Assembly (NCBI RefSeq): GCF_004353825.1 | Contig: NZ_SMNA01000007.1 | Coordinates: forward strand, 1 to 64,000 | Reading direction: 5' to 3' | DNA: 64,000 bases | Source: Occultella glacieicola | GTDB taxonomy: Bacteria; Actinomycetota; Actinomycetes; Actinomycetales; Beutenbergiaceae | In this document: in pieces, positions 9,458-18,457 of the stretch | Numbering within the stretch: the stretch's first letter is position 1 | Layout of the letters: each line of letters begins with the position of its first letter | Made by a program: the position numbers and the translations under genes | Notes under the pieces: model-generated | What the model saw: only the letters and a program-made list of their open reading frames with translations | What the model was told of the DNA's origin: nothing | Databases searched by the model: none

Positions 9458-10206
9458 GGGCGATCGTCACCGACCTCGACGGCACCATCGCGTTCGGCGG
9501 GCGCCGCCCGGCCCGGTCGATCCGGTCCGCGCTGCTGCGCCTCGCGGTCGCTCCGGACACGAGGGTGGTGCTGGCCACCTCACGCACGCCGCGGTGCATC
9601 GGCGACTGGTTCGGTCCCCGGGCCCACCGGTTCGACCTGGTCTGCTGCAACGGCGCGCTCGTCGTGCCGCGTTCCGGCGCCACCGCAACGGTGACCCGGA
9701 CCGCGATCCCGCCCTCCGCCGTCGAGCAGATCGTGGCGGCGCTCGGCGCCGCCGGTGCCGCCTACTGCCTGGAGTACGGGCACGAGTTCGTCGCCACAGA
9801 CCACGACTCGCTGCCCTGGTGGGGGACCCGGCACCGCCGGGTTCTCGGCCCCGGACGGGTGCCGGACCCGGTCGGCGTGGTCAAGGTGACCGTGGCCCGG
9901 GCGCAGGAGTGGGCACGGATGTTGGACCCGGTCGAGGGTGTGGACGTGTTCCCCCACGAGACCGGGGACCTGGACGTCGTCGCCCGCGGTGTGGACAAGG
10001 CGGCCGCCCTCGTGCGGCTGCTCGACGGCACCCGCACGGCCGTGCTGGCGCTCGGCAACGATCGCAACGACCTGGCGCTGCTGCGGGCGGCGGACCGGGC
10101 CTTCGTGGTCGGCGCCGGGCTTCCCGAGCTGGACGGGCTAGCCGCCGTGCGGCGTGTCGCCGCGAGCCCTGGCGCGGTGCGTTCCGCTCTGCGGACCGGG
10201 GCCCCG
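9454..10206 (+). CDS. HAD-superfamily phosphatase (Cof-like), without a stop codon at the expected end
   Basis: HAD hydrolase with nucleophile motif VTDLDGTIAF at residue about 5-14, motif II VVLATSRTP, and the C-terminal LALGNDRNDLALLRAADRAF that binds Mg. A C2-type cap lies between, as in Cof/sugar-phosphate phosphatases. The recognisable domain ends about residue 250 (SALRTG), and the end given here marks that point: no stop codon occurs in this frame until 11343, so the frame runs about 1.1 kb antisense through the convergent SARP gene. A lost stop, an assembly error or a real extension are all possible. Translation is coupled to the MFS gene by an ATGA overlap. Confidence 0.7.
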
Positions 10207-13200
10207 TCAACTCGTGGACGTCCTCCCGGCCGAGCGGGCCGGGACCCGCTCCGGCGTGGGGCCGCCGACCGCCGCTGCGGTCAACGCCGCCAGTCGCGCG
10301 GCGGCCAGGTCCGGGTAGCGGCCCACGCGCTCGTAGGCCGCGTACTGCTGCACCGCGCGGGCGTAGTGGCGGGCTGCCGCCCGCGGGTCCCCGAGCGCCT
10401 CATAGGTGCGCCCCAGGTGTCGGTGCCCGTGGGCGTGCTCCGGCAGGGTGCGGGCCCGGGCGGCCAACGCGAGCGCCTCCTGGTGGCGGGCCAGGGCGGT
10501 GCCGTGGTCGCCGCGACGGGCATCGACCATGCCCCGGACGTTGATCATCCGGGGCACGGACCCCGTCAGCTGGATCTCACGCGCAAGGCTCAGGCCCCGC
10601 TCGACGTACCTCTCGGCGGCATCGAGATCGCCGTCCTCGGCGGCGAGGATGCTCTGCCAGCAGAGCGCCGCCGGCTCGGTGCGTCGCAGTTGGCGATCGC
10701 ACACGAGGGTGTGCAGCTCATCGGCGTACCGTCGCGCGGACGCCAGGTCCAGCCATTCGACGGCGTATTCGGCCAGCTGGTCGAGCATCGTCGCGAGTTC
10801 GTCGTCCTGGCGCTCGGTGCGGGCCATCGCGGTCGCCTCCATCATCAGGGCGTGGCCGTCCGCGATCCTGCCGAGACCCATGACGGTGGCGCCGAGCTGG
10901 CCGAGCACGTGGGGCCGGTGTCGGGTGTGACCGGACTCGTCGAAGAGGGCGAGCGCCTCACGGTACAAGTCCTCGGCCCGGCTGCAGTGGCCGAGCTCGG
11001 ACTCGTAGCTTCCGAGGTTGCACACGGCGACCGCCTGCCGGTCGGGGGATCCCTCGGAGCGCAGCGCGATCAAGGCGTTCTCGGTGCGACGCACGGCGTC
11101 GTCGACGCGACCGACGTCGTCGAGCAGCGCTCCGAGCGAGACCTCCATGATGGGGATCCGGTCGGGGTCCTCAGCACTCGACTCGACGGTCTGGGTGAGC
11201 AGCTCGACCGCCTCGTGGAGGTAGCCCTGCGGATGCAGCAGCGGCGCCACGGCCTGTGCGAGGTCGACCAGTCCGGGGACGCCGAGCGTGCGGGCGGCCC
11301 TCGCCAGTGCCACGACGTTCGAGCGCTGCCGCACGGCCCATGAGGCGGCCAGAGCCGGGGTCGTGAAGGGGCTCTCGTAGCCATCGGTGACAGCGGCGCG
11401 GTGGGGGGCCCGCGTCGGTGCCCAGGTGTCGCACGCCAGGAACCCGGTGCGGGTCAGGTGCCGGATCAGGCGGCTCAGCGACTCCCGCCGCGCGTCATGG
11501 CTCAGTTCGTGTTCTGCGAGTTCGCGGGTGTAGGCCGCGAGCAGGTCGTGCTGGGTGTATCGGCCGTCGGCCGGTTCGACCAGGTGCACTCGTCGGAGCG
11601 TCTCCAGGCCACGTCGCGCGGTGGCGCCGTCGACGTCCGCGAGCGCGGCCAGGTCCGCCGCGTCCAGGTCCGCCCCCGCGTGGACACCGAGGTGCTGAAG
11701 CAGTCTCCGGTCCGGCTGGGTCAAGCTCTCGTAGGACCAGCTCAACACCGAACGGATGCCGGCGTCCGGGTCCCCGGCGGCGTCGAGGAGGTCCAGGCGG
11801 GTGCGATGATCGTCCAGCTCGGCGAGCAGCTGCGCCATCGGTTGCGTTCCGGTGCCGATCTGCTCGACGAGCAGGCGGAGTGCCAGGGGAAGGTAGCCGC
11901 ACCGTCCGGCCAGCGCCGGCAGCAGCTCGCGGTCCTGCGTGTGGGTGGCAAGCAGGCTGACGGCGTCCGCCTCGGTGAGTCCGCCCAGGTCGACCCGGGG
12001 TACGCCGTCGCGTCCGACGAGCCCGGGCAGGGCGTGCCGGCTGGTCACCAGCAGCACCGACGTACCGTCGCCCGGCAGCAGCGGGCGCACCTGGTCGGGC
12101 TCACCGGCGTTGTCCGCGACCAGCAGCAGCCGCCGTTCGACGGTCAGCGAGCGCAGCAGCGCGGAGCGGCCGTCGAGATCACGCGGGATCAGTTCGTTGC
12201 TGACCCCGAGGGCGAGCAGCCACGAGGTGATCACTGCGCCGGCCGTGAGTGGCGGCCTGGCGCTGAACCCGCCCAGGTCGGCGTACAGCTGGCCGTCCGG
12301 GTACACCTCGCGGTGCTCGTGCGCCCACTGGAGGGCGAGGGAGGTCTTGCCGGCGCCCGCAGGTCCGGCGATCAATGCGGTCCGGGCCCCCGAGCCGAGG
12401 GCGTGGTGCAGGGCCGAGAGTTCGGCCCGCCGCCCGACGAACCCGGTGACGGCGGGCCGGAGCTGGTTCGGGCGCGGCGGCGCGCTGCTGGGTGCGACGG
12501 CAGCCTCACCGGAAAGCACGAGGGCGTGCACCCCGCGTAACTCCGGCCCGGGCTCCACCCCCAACTCCTCGGCGAGCGCACGATGGGTACGGCGGTAGTG
12601 CTCGAGCGCATCGGCCTGCCGTCCCGCGCGGTACAGACCGGTGATGAGCAAGCCCTGCAGACGTTCCCGCAGTGGGTGCCCGGCCGCCAGCGCGGCGAGG
12701 TCGCTGAGCACTGCGGCATGGTTGTGGTGGCCGAGCTCCACCGTGTACCGGACCTCGAGGAGCTCCAGGTCGAGCTCGGTCAGCCGCCACGCCTCCGCCC
12801 GGACCGCGTCGCCGTCGAGACCCTCGTAAGCCTCGCCGCGCCAGAGCGCCTGCGCCGCGTGCGCGAGCGGGATCATCCGGGTGTGGTCGAGGCCGGGTGC
12901 GAGGGCCTGGTTCCGCAGCGACTCGAACAGGGTCGCGTCGAACTCATCGGTCTCGGCGTGCAGCACGTACCCGTCCGGCCCGTGGGTCAGCCGGTCCGCC
13001 GTGTCGAGCAGCTTGCGGAGCCGGTGCAGGTGCACCTGGAGCCGGCCCGGCCCGCCCTCGCGCAAGCCGGGCCAGGCGGCGTCGGCGAGCACACCAGCGG
13101 TCACGGGCCGGTTCACGTGGGCGAGCAGGTGCGCGAGCAGGGTGCGCTGAAGCCGGCCCGACGGCGTCACCTCGGTTTCGCCGTCGAGAACCTGCAACGG

Positions 13201-13221
13201 GCCCAGTACCCCAAACCGCAT
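10207..13221 (-). CDS. AfsR/SARP-family transcriptional regulator with NB-ARC and TPR domains
   Basis: Large 1004-residue regulator. The N-terminal OmpR-like winged helix starts at MRFGVLGPLQVLDGETEV, followed by a BTAD domain (about 95-250). An NTPase module follows, with Walker A LIAGPAGAGKTSLALQW near 290. The C-terminal half is TPR-like (PRAAARHYARAVQQYAAYER). This order is that of AfsR-type SARPs, which bind direct repeats upstream of secondary-metabolite or stress genes and recruit RNA polymerase. The ATG at 13221 places the winged helix at the N terminus; the frame is open to an upstream ATG at 13317. No obvious biosynthetic cluster is adjacent, so the target is unknown. Confidence 0.88.
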   Translation of the reverse strand: MRFGVLGPLQVLDGETEVTPSGRLQRTLLAHLLAHVNRPVTAGVLADAAWPGLREGGPGRLQVHLHRLRKLLDTADRLTHGPDGYVLHAETDEFDATLFESLRNQALAPGLDHTRMIPLAHAAQALWRGEAYEGLDGDAVRAEAWRLTELDLELLEVRYTVELGHHNHAAVLSDLAALAAGHPLRERLQGLLITGLYRAGRQADALEHYRRTHRALAEELGVEPGPELRGVHALVLSGEAAVAPSSAPPRPNQLRPAVTGFVGRRAELSALHHALGSGARTALIAGPAGAGKTSLALQWAHEHREVYPDGQLYADLGGFSARPPLTAGAVITSWLLALGVSNELIPRDLDGRSALLRSLTVERRLLLVADNAGEPDQVRPLLPGDGTSVLLVTSRHALPGLVGRDGVPRVDLGGLTEADAVSLLATHTQDRELLPALAGRCGYLPLALRLLVEQIGTGTQPMAQLLAELDDHRTRLDLLDAAGDPDAGIRSVLSWSYESLTQPDRRLLQHLGVHAGADLDAADLAALADVDGATARRGLETLRRVHLVEPADGRYTQHDLLAAYTRELAEHELSHDARRESLSRLIRHLTRTGFLACDTWAPTRAPHRAAVTDGYESPFTTPALAASWAVRQRSNVVALARAARTLGVPGLVDLAQAVAPLLHPQGYLHEAVELLTQTVESSAEDPDRIPIMEVSLGALLDDVGRVDDAVRRTENALIALRSEGSPDRQAVAVCNLGSYESELGHCSRAEDLYREALALFDESGHTRHRPHVLGQLGATVMGLGRIADGHALMMEATAMARTERQDDELATMLDQLAEYAVEWLDLASARRYADELHTLVCDRQLRRTEPAALCWQSILAAEDGDLDAAERYVERGLSLAREIQLTGSVPRMINVRGMVDARRGDHGTALARHQEALALAARARTLPEHAHGHRHLGRTYEALGDPRAAARHYARAVQQYAAYERVGRYPDLAAARLAALTAAAVGGPTPERVPARSAGRTSTS

Positions 13222-13334
13222 GCGGTGCGATTCCGTGCGATTCACCCCCGGTCGGTGCGCCCCCGGCGCGTATCCGCTTCGGATCATGCTCCTGTACGGG
13301 GGATTGGGGAAGGGCAATTCTCCGGAACGCCCGC

Positions 13335-14333
13335 TCAGATCCCGATCGTGAGCGTCGAGACGTAGCCGTCGGAGACGTCCCCGGTGACCGTCGCGAGCTG
13401 GGTGATCCCGCCGTCCTCACCGAACACGTTGTCGCGGGTGAGGCTGGTCCCGGACAGGTTCGCGGTGCTGCCCGGGTAGTCGGCCCGGCCGTACACCGCC
13501 TCGCAGACCTCCTGGGGCAGCGCGATCTGCGACGTCTTGAGGATCCGGCCGGCGCTGGTCGCGTTCGCCAGGGACTCGTACACCTCGAAGTGGATGTGCG
13601 GCCACCGGCCGGAGTAGCAGGCCGGGAAGATCGAGGTGAACGTGACAGTGCCCTGGGCGGAGGTCTCCTGCACCCCGCGCAGGTAGTTCTCGTTCTCGAC
13701 GCCGTCGGAGTAGAGGGAGTACTTCCCGTCGGCGTCGCAGTGCCATGCGTAGACGGCCAGTCCCGGCATCACGAGGCCGGTCGCAACGTCTCGAACGGTC
13801 AGCGAGAACGTCAGCGGGACCCCCTCGGCGGTCGTCGTCGAGGCGCCGAAGCTCGACCGGATGTCCGAGCGCACGATGCCGGAGTCGTCCAGCACGTTCG
13901 CACCGTTCGAACCGTCGGCTGGGTAGGGGCCCTGGGTCTCGTCGGGGACCTCGGTGACGCTGACGGAGTCGCCGGTCGTCGCGCCCGTGGCCGGCTCGTT
14001 CGTGCCCGACGGCGTCGCGGAGGAGGGCGTGCCGGTCGCCTCGCTGCTGGGGCCGGCCGTGCAGGCCGCGAGCAGGCCGACCCCGGCCGCCCCGAACAGC
14101 CCGAGGGCGGTGCGCCGGTCGAACAGGGTCTCCAGGTCGTAGACGAGGCCGCGGTCCTCCTCGTCGGTGACGTTGCCGTCCGCGTCGAGCCACTGCTCCT
14201 GCGGCGGCCGGGTAGCCCCGCTCGGGCGCCGGTCCGCCGCCGGCTGACCGGTCACCCGGATCGGGCTCGGGCGGCTCGTCCGCGTGGTCCGTCGCAGGGG
14301 TCCGAGGATCGTGCTTCGTCGCCGGTTGAACAT
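13335..14333 (-). CDS. Lipoprotein-type intradiol ring-cleavage dioxygenase
   Basis: Fe(III) intradiol dioxygenase-like protein (catechol or protocatechuate 1,2/3,4 type), 332 residues. A long N-terminal region leads to a hydrophobic stretch ending in a lipobox (LFGAAGVGLLAACTAG, about 80-95), so the enzyme is probably anchored outside the membrane. After a Ser/Thr-rich linker comes the catalytic domain: TEVPDETQGPYP, YAWHCDADGKYSLYS, then ACYSGRWPHIHFEVY, which supplies the second Tyr and the His-x-His iron ligands. Many actinobacterial secreted homologues are annotated the same way, with substrates rarely known. It diverges from the reductase at 14529; no aromatic-degradation genes are nearby. 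Confidence 0.85.
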   Translation of the reverse strand: MFNRRRSTILGPLRRTTRTSRPSPIRVTGQPAADRRPSGATRPPQEQWLDADGNVTDEEDRGLVYDLETLFDRRTALGLFGAAGVGLLAACTAGPSSEATGTPSSATPSGTNEPATGATTGDSVSVTEVPDETQGPYPADGSNGANVLDDSGIVRSDIRSSFGASTTTAEGVPLTFSLTVRDVATGLVMPGLAVYAWHCDADGKYSLYSDGVENENYLRGVQETSAQGTVTFTSIFPACYSGRWPHIHFEVYESLANATSAGRILKTSQIALPQEVCEAVYGRADYPGSTANLSGTSLTRDNVFGEDGGITQLATVTGDVSDGYVSTLTIGI

Positions 14334-14528
14334 GAGTGCTCGCCTTCTCGTCAGGGGGCGCGGTTGGGGGTCCGCTCCGCCGAGTGTCGGGCGGCCGGCT
14401 GACGCGATCCTGACCGGACCCTTGGTGGGGGCTGGGAGCGGGCGCCGCGTATCACGGACACCCGCCGGTGCCTCCTCCCTGCTACCCGGCCTGCACCGGA
14501 TCCCCCGAGACCCGAGAGGACCCCGTCG

Positions 14529-15614
14529 ATGAGCGACGCCTCCTTCGCCTTCCTGGTCCACCCCCGCGCCCACCTGGCCCCGGACTTGGGCCTGGTCTGG
14601 GCGCCGCTCGCCCGGGTGCCGGAGCGCTACTACGACCTGGCCCTGCGCAAGCTGCCGCTGCGGCCGTTCACGATGGCCGCGGTGCACATCGACGGCCGCC
14701 GGGTCGGGCGCATCGTGATGGTGCCCTATGGTGCCCGGCACCTGCTCGAGGATCCGGTCGAGGGCCGCGCCCGGGTGCACCGGGCCGTCGACGTCGCGGC
14801 CCGTGCCGGTGCCGACGTGGTGGGCCTCGGAGCGCTCACCGCCACCGTGACCCGCGGCGGGCTGAGCCTGACCGGCCGCACCGACATCGGGGTCACCAAC
14901 GGCAACGCGTTCACCGCGGCCACCGTGGACAGCCAGGCCCGCCGACTCCTGGACGGCCTGGACGGCCTGAACGGCCTGAACGGCACCGCCGGTGTGCTCG
15001 CCACGGCCGGCCGGCGGGTGGCCGTGGTGGGGGCCAGCGGTAGCGTCGGTGCAGCGGTCAGTGAACTCCTGGCCGCGGATGGTGGTCTCGACCACCTCAG
15101 CCTCATCGCCAGGTCCCGCCCACGCCTGGAGGCGCTCGCCGAGCGGATCGCCGGACGGGTACCGACCACGATCGGAACGGACCTCAACGGCCTCGCCGAG
15201 GCCGACCTGGTCATTCTGCTCACGGCCTCCGCCGACGCCCTGGTGCGGCCCGACCACCTCGCACCGGACGCCGTCGTCCTGGATGCGACGCAACCACGCA
15301 ACACGGCACCCGACCTGCTCGAGGCTCGCCCGGACGTGCGGGTCGTCGACGGCGGCATCGTGTCCATCCCGAGCCTGCGGCTGACCGGCGGCGACCTCGG
15401 CCTGTCGCACGGTCGCGCGTATGCGTGCTTCGCCGAGACCGCGCTGCTCGCGCTGACCGGTCACACCGGGCACTTCTGCCTCGGGGTGCCGACCCTCGAG
15501 CAGGTCGCCCACGTCCGCGCCCTGGCCGCGGACCTGGCCCACCTCGGTTTCACCCCCGCCGAGCCGACCTCCTTCGGCAGGCCGCTGGCCACCGCGGCGA
15601 CGGTGCCGGCATGA
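14529..15614 (+). CDS. Acyl-ACP-reductase/shikimate-dehydrogenase-like NAD(P) oxidoreductase
   Basis: A 361-residue protein with a central Rossmann motif RVAVVGASGSVGAAVSELL (about 160-178) and an N-terminal domain beginning FAFLVHPRAHLAPDLG. The arrangement resembles the COG5322 'predicted amino acid dehydrogenase' group that includes cyanobacterial long-chain acyl-ACP reductase. A Cys near CFAETALLALTG may be relevant to catalysis. A short in-frame repeat encodes GLDGLNGLNG before the Rossmann domain. The stop overlaps the ATG of the flavoprotein gene (ATGA at 15611), so both are co-translated. Substrate uncertain: fatty acyl thioester or amino-acid-like compound. Confidence 0.6.
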   Translation: MSDASFAFLVHPRAHLAPDLGLVWAPLARVPERYYDLALRKLPLRPFTMAAVHIDGRRVGRIVMVPYGARHLLEDPVEGRARVHRAVDVAARAGADVVGLGALTATVTRGGLSLTGRTDIGVTNGNAFTAATVDSQARRLLDGLDGLNGLNGTAGVLATAGRRVAVVGASGSVGAAVSELLAADGGLDHLSLIARSRPRLEALAERIAGRVPTTIGTDLNGLAEADLVILLTASADALVRPDHLAPDAVVLDATQPRNTAPDLLEARPDVRVVDGGIVSIPSLRLTGGDLGLSHGRAYACFAETALLALTGHTGHFCLGVPTLEQVAHVRALAADLAHLGFTPAEPTSFGRPLATAATVPA

Positions 15615-16891
15615 ACGCCCGCGTGGTGCTCCTCGGCGGCGGGTACGTGACCCTGTTCGCCTACCGTGCCCTGATGAGGCGGCTCGGGCACCAGGTGCGC
15701 TCGGGCCGCCTCGAGGTCGTCGTGGTCAGCCCCGACGACGCCCACAGCTTCCACGGCTTCACGGGTGAGGTGATCGCCGGCATCCTCCCGTTCGAACGCA
15801 CGCGCACGCCGCTGGCGGAGGTCATGCCGCAGGCCCGGATCCTGCGCGCGCGGGCAGTCCGGATCGACCGGCGGCAGCGGCTGGTCGAGATCGAACGGGC
15901 CGACGACGGCGTCCGGTCCGATCTGTCGTACACGGCCCTCGTGGTGGGTACCGGCGGGCGCGAGCCCGTGGGGATGGTTCCGGGGATGGCCCGCCACGGG
16001 TGGACGTTGCGGGGCCCGGGGGACATCCGGGCGCTCACCGACCGGATCGCCGCGGCCGTGCACGCGCCGGCCGGGACCGCGGGTCGGCGGGTCGTCGTGG
16101 TCGGTGGTGGCCTGGCCGGGGTGGAACTCGCCGCGGCCGCCGCCGACCGTGGCGCCGGCGACCTGCAGGTCACCCTGGTGCACTCCGGGCCACGGTTGCT
16201 GCCGGAGCTGGACGACCAGCCCCGACTGCGCGAGCGCGCGGAGGCCGAACTGGCTCGGCTCGGGGTCGCCGTGCGGACCCGGGTCCGGGCCGCCGAGGTC
16301 GACTCCGGTGGTACGCGGCTGGCCGACGGGACCTACCTGCGCGCCGGCACCGTGATCGCCACGGTCGGGCAGGCCCCGGTGGGCCTCGCCGGGCTCGAGG
16401 AGTTCCGCGACGAGCGGGGACGGCTCACCACGGGGCCCGACCTGTCCGTGACCACCGGCATCTGGGCGGCCGGGGATGCCGCCCGGGTGGTGCGGCCCGG
16501 CACCCGCGAGGCGGTGCCGGCGAACGCGCTCTGGGCGATCAAGGCGGGCGCGCACGCCGGGGCGAATGTGGCCGCGTCGCTGCATGCCGGGCTCGGGCTC
16601 CCGGGGCGCGCCGCCCGTGCGGCGCGGCCGTTCACCTACCGCGGGCTCGGCCGGGCCGCGTCGTTCGGTCTCGGCCGTTCGATCAGCGAGCTCTACGGCA
16701 TCCCGTTCACCGGCGCCCTCGCCTGGGTGCTGCGACTGGTGTTCTTCCTCCGCTTCATGCCGTCCCGACGGCGGGCGCTCGCGGTACTGGGAGACCTCGC
16801 CGCGGGTCGTGGTCGCGTCACCGGCGCCGGGCGGGCGTCATCGGGCGTTGTCCCAGTGTTCGCATCGCGTTCGCCCGAGGTGGTGCCCTGA
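15611..16891 (+). CDS. NDH-2-like FAD-dependent pyridine nucleotide-disulfide oxidoreductase
   Basis: A 426-residue two-dinucleotide-domain flavoprotein. The FAD motif VVLLGGGYVTLFAYRAL is at the N terminus; the NAD motif VVVVGGGLAGVELAAAA is near 160; VTTGIWAAGDAARV (about 285) contacts FAD. A hydrophobic amphipathic C-terminal stretch (ALAWVLRLVFFLRFMP) could attach it to the membrane, as in type II NADH dehydrogenases. The redox-active CxxC of disulfide reductases is absent. The upstream coupled reductase suggests a shared redox pathway, possibly lipid or quinone related; that is inference. Confidence 0.78.
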   Translation: MNARVVLLGGGYVTLFAYRALMRRLGHQVRSGRLEVVVVSPDDAHSFHGFTGEVIAGILPFERTRTPLAEVMPQARILRARAVRIDRRQRLVEIERADDGVRSDLSYTALVVGTGGREPVGMVPGMARHGWTLRGPGDIRALTDRIAAAVHAPAGTAGRRVVVVGGGLAGVELAAAAADRGAGDLQVTLVHSGPRLLPELDDQPRLRERAEAELARLGVAVRTRVRAAEVDSGGTRLADGTYLRAGTVIATVGQAPVGLAGLEEFRDERGRLTTGPDLSVTTGIWAAGDAARVVRPGTREAVPANALWAIKAGAHAGANVAASLHAGLGLPGRAARAARPFTYRGLGRAASFGLGRSISELYGIPFTGALAWVLRLVFFLRFMPSRRRALAVLGDLAAGRGRVTGAGRASSGVVPVFASRSPEVVP

Positions 16892-16939
16892 GGGGGTGGG
16901 ATCGAGGTCCGGCGACTTCGACCAGAACGGGATCTCACC

Positions 16940-17797
16940 ATGCGCATCCATCGACTCGTCAGCGTCCTGTCCGCGACCGCGCTCGCGGCCACGGCGGTCC
17001 TGGTGCCCGTCACGGCGGCCACGGCCGACCGGCCCGGCGCCGACCTCCCCACCGCGCACGACCAGGCCCACGCGCACAACGACTACGAGCACGACCGCCC
17101 GCTGTACGACGCGCTGGCGCACGGCTTCACGAGCGTCGAGGCGGATGTGTGGCTCGTCGACGGTGAGCTGCTCGTGGCCCACGACGCCGAGGATCTCGAT
17201 CCGGAGCGCACCTTCGCGAGCCTGTATCTGGAGCCGCTCCGGGACCTCGTCCGGGGCCGCGGGCGCAGCGTGTTCCCGCACTGGGACGGGACGTTCCAGC
17301 TTCTCATCGACATCAAGTCGGAGGGCGAGAGCACCTACGCCGCGATCGAGTCGGAGCTGGCCCAGTACCGCCCGGTGTTCGCGCAGTACGTCCGCGGCCG
17401 GGTCCTCGACGGTCCCGTGCAGGCGGTGATCAGCGGGAACCGGCCGCTGGCGACGATGGCCGACGCTGACCGGCGGTACGGGTTCTACGACGGGCGCTCC
17501 GGCGACCTGGACTCGGGGATCCCGGCCGCACTGATGCCACTGGTCAGCGACAACTGGGCGAACCTGTTCACCTGGTCCGGTACCGGTGAGATGCCCGCCG
17601 ACGAGCGGGAGCAGCTGCATGCCTACGTCGCCGCCGCCCACGCGGCCGGCTACCGGGTGCGGTTCTGGAACACCCTGGACGTGGCGGGACCGGCCCGCGA
17701 CGCGATCTGGACGGAGCTGCTCGACGCCGGCGTCGACCACCTCAACACCGACGACCTGGCCGGCCTGGACCAGTTCCTGACCGCCGGGGGGCGCTGA
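16940..17797 (+). CDS. Secreted PI-PLC/GDPD-superfamily protein
   Basis: A 285-residue exported protein with a clear Sec signal peptide (LVSVLSATALAATAVLVPVTAATA). The mature part is a TIM-barrel of the phosphatidylinositol-specific phospholipase C/glycerophosphodiester phosphodiesterase superfamily: AHAHNDYEHDRPLYDAL, SVEADVWLVDGELLVAHD (metal and catalytic His/Glu/Asp) and LLIDIKSEG. The C-terminal VRFWNTLD and DHLNTDDL complete the barrel. A phosphodiesterase acting on phospholipid headgroups outside the cell is the best guess. Monocistronic; a TetR-like operator for the next gene begins about 40 bp downstream. Confidence 0.75.
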   Translation: MRIHRLVSVLSATALAATAVLVPVTAATADRPGADLPTAHDQAHAHNDYEHDRPLYDALAHGFTSVEADVWLVDGELLVAHDAEDLDPERTFASLYLEPLRDLVRGRGRSVFPHWDGTFQLLIDIKSEGESTYAAIESELAQYRPVFAQYVRGRVLDGPVQAVISGNRPLATMADADRRYGFYDGRSGDLDSGIPAALMPLVSDNWANLFTWSGTGEMPADEREQLHAYVAAAHAAGYRVRFWNTLDVAGPARDAIWTELLDAGVDHLNTDDLAGLDQFLTAGGR

Positions 17798-17837
17798 GCG
17801 CACCCGCGTGCGGAGCCGTGGCAAGGGGTCGCCATAG

Positions 17838-17866
17838 GTACGATCGTACACATCGCGGGGTACGAT
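17838..17866. promoter_or_regulatory. Probable TetR operator
   Basis: A perfect 12-bp palindrome GTACGATCGTAC (17838-17849) is followed ten bases later by a half-copy GTACGAT (17860-17866), ending just before the acetyltransferase ATG at 17873. A TetR regulator is encoded as the second gene of the same operon, so autorepression is the simplest reading. Binding is inferred. Confidence 0.65.
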
Positions 17867-17872
17867 TGCCCC

Positions 17873-18457
17873 ATGACACCCACCGACCACTTCGCGGGCG
17901 ATCCGCGCACCAACCGCGAGCGGATGCTCGCCGGTGACCTCTACATCGCCGACGATCCGGACAACGCCCGGCTGGCCGAGCGTGCGGTCCGGCTCCAGGA
18001 CGCCTACCACCGGGCCACCGTCGCCGGCGCGGCGTCTGCGCGGGAGATCCTCGCGGATTTGCTCGGCTCCCTCGGAGCCGACGCCTACGTCAAGCCGCCC
18101 CTGTTCGTCGACTACGGCGAGAACCTCCATGTCGGTGCCCGCACGTTCGTCAACTACAACCTGGTCGCGCTGGACGTCGCGACCATCACGATCGGCGCGG
18201 ACTGCCAGATCGGACCGAACGTCCAGCTGCTGACCCCGACCCACCCGGTCGAGCCCGGACCCCGGCGGGACCGGCTCGAGGCCGCGCGGCCGATCACCAT
18301 CGGGGACAACGTCTGGCTCGGCGGCGGTGTCATCGTGTGCCCGGGAGTGAGCATCGGGGACGACTCCGTGATCGGCGCCGGCGCGGTCGTCACCAAGGAC
18401 ATCCCGCCCGGGGTGGTCGCGGTCGGGAACCCGGCGCGGGTGATCCGCCATGTCTGA
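17873..18457 (+). CDS. Maltose/galactoside O-acetyltransferase-like (left-handed beta-helix)
   Basis: Acetyl-CoA-dependent O-acetyltransferase of the Maa/LacA/NodL group, 194 residues. The N-terminal cap (TNRERMLAGDLYIADDPD) is the maltose acetyltransferase domain. Hexapeptide repeats follow (ATITIGADCQIGPNVQLLTP, ITIGDNVWLGGGVIVCPGVS), with the catalytic His in LLTPTHPVEPGPR. The C-terminal VVTKDIPPGVVAVGNPARVI is typical. Its coding end overlaps the tetR start by eight bases, and both probably answer to the palindromic operator upstream. Acceptor sugar unknown. Confidence 0.88.
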   Translation: MTPTDHFAGDPRTNRERMLAGDLYIADDPDNARLAERAVRLQDAYHRATVAGAASAREILADLLGSLGADAYVKPPLFVDYGENLHVGARTFVNYNLVALDVATITIGADCQIGPNVQLLTPTHPVEPGPRRDRLEAARPITIGDNVWLGGGVIVCPGVSIGDDSVIGAGAVVTKDIPPGVVAVGNPARVIRHV

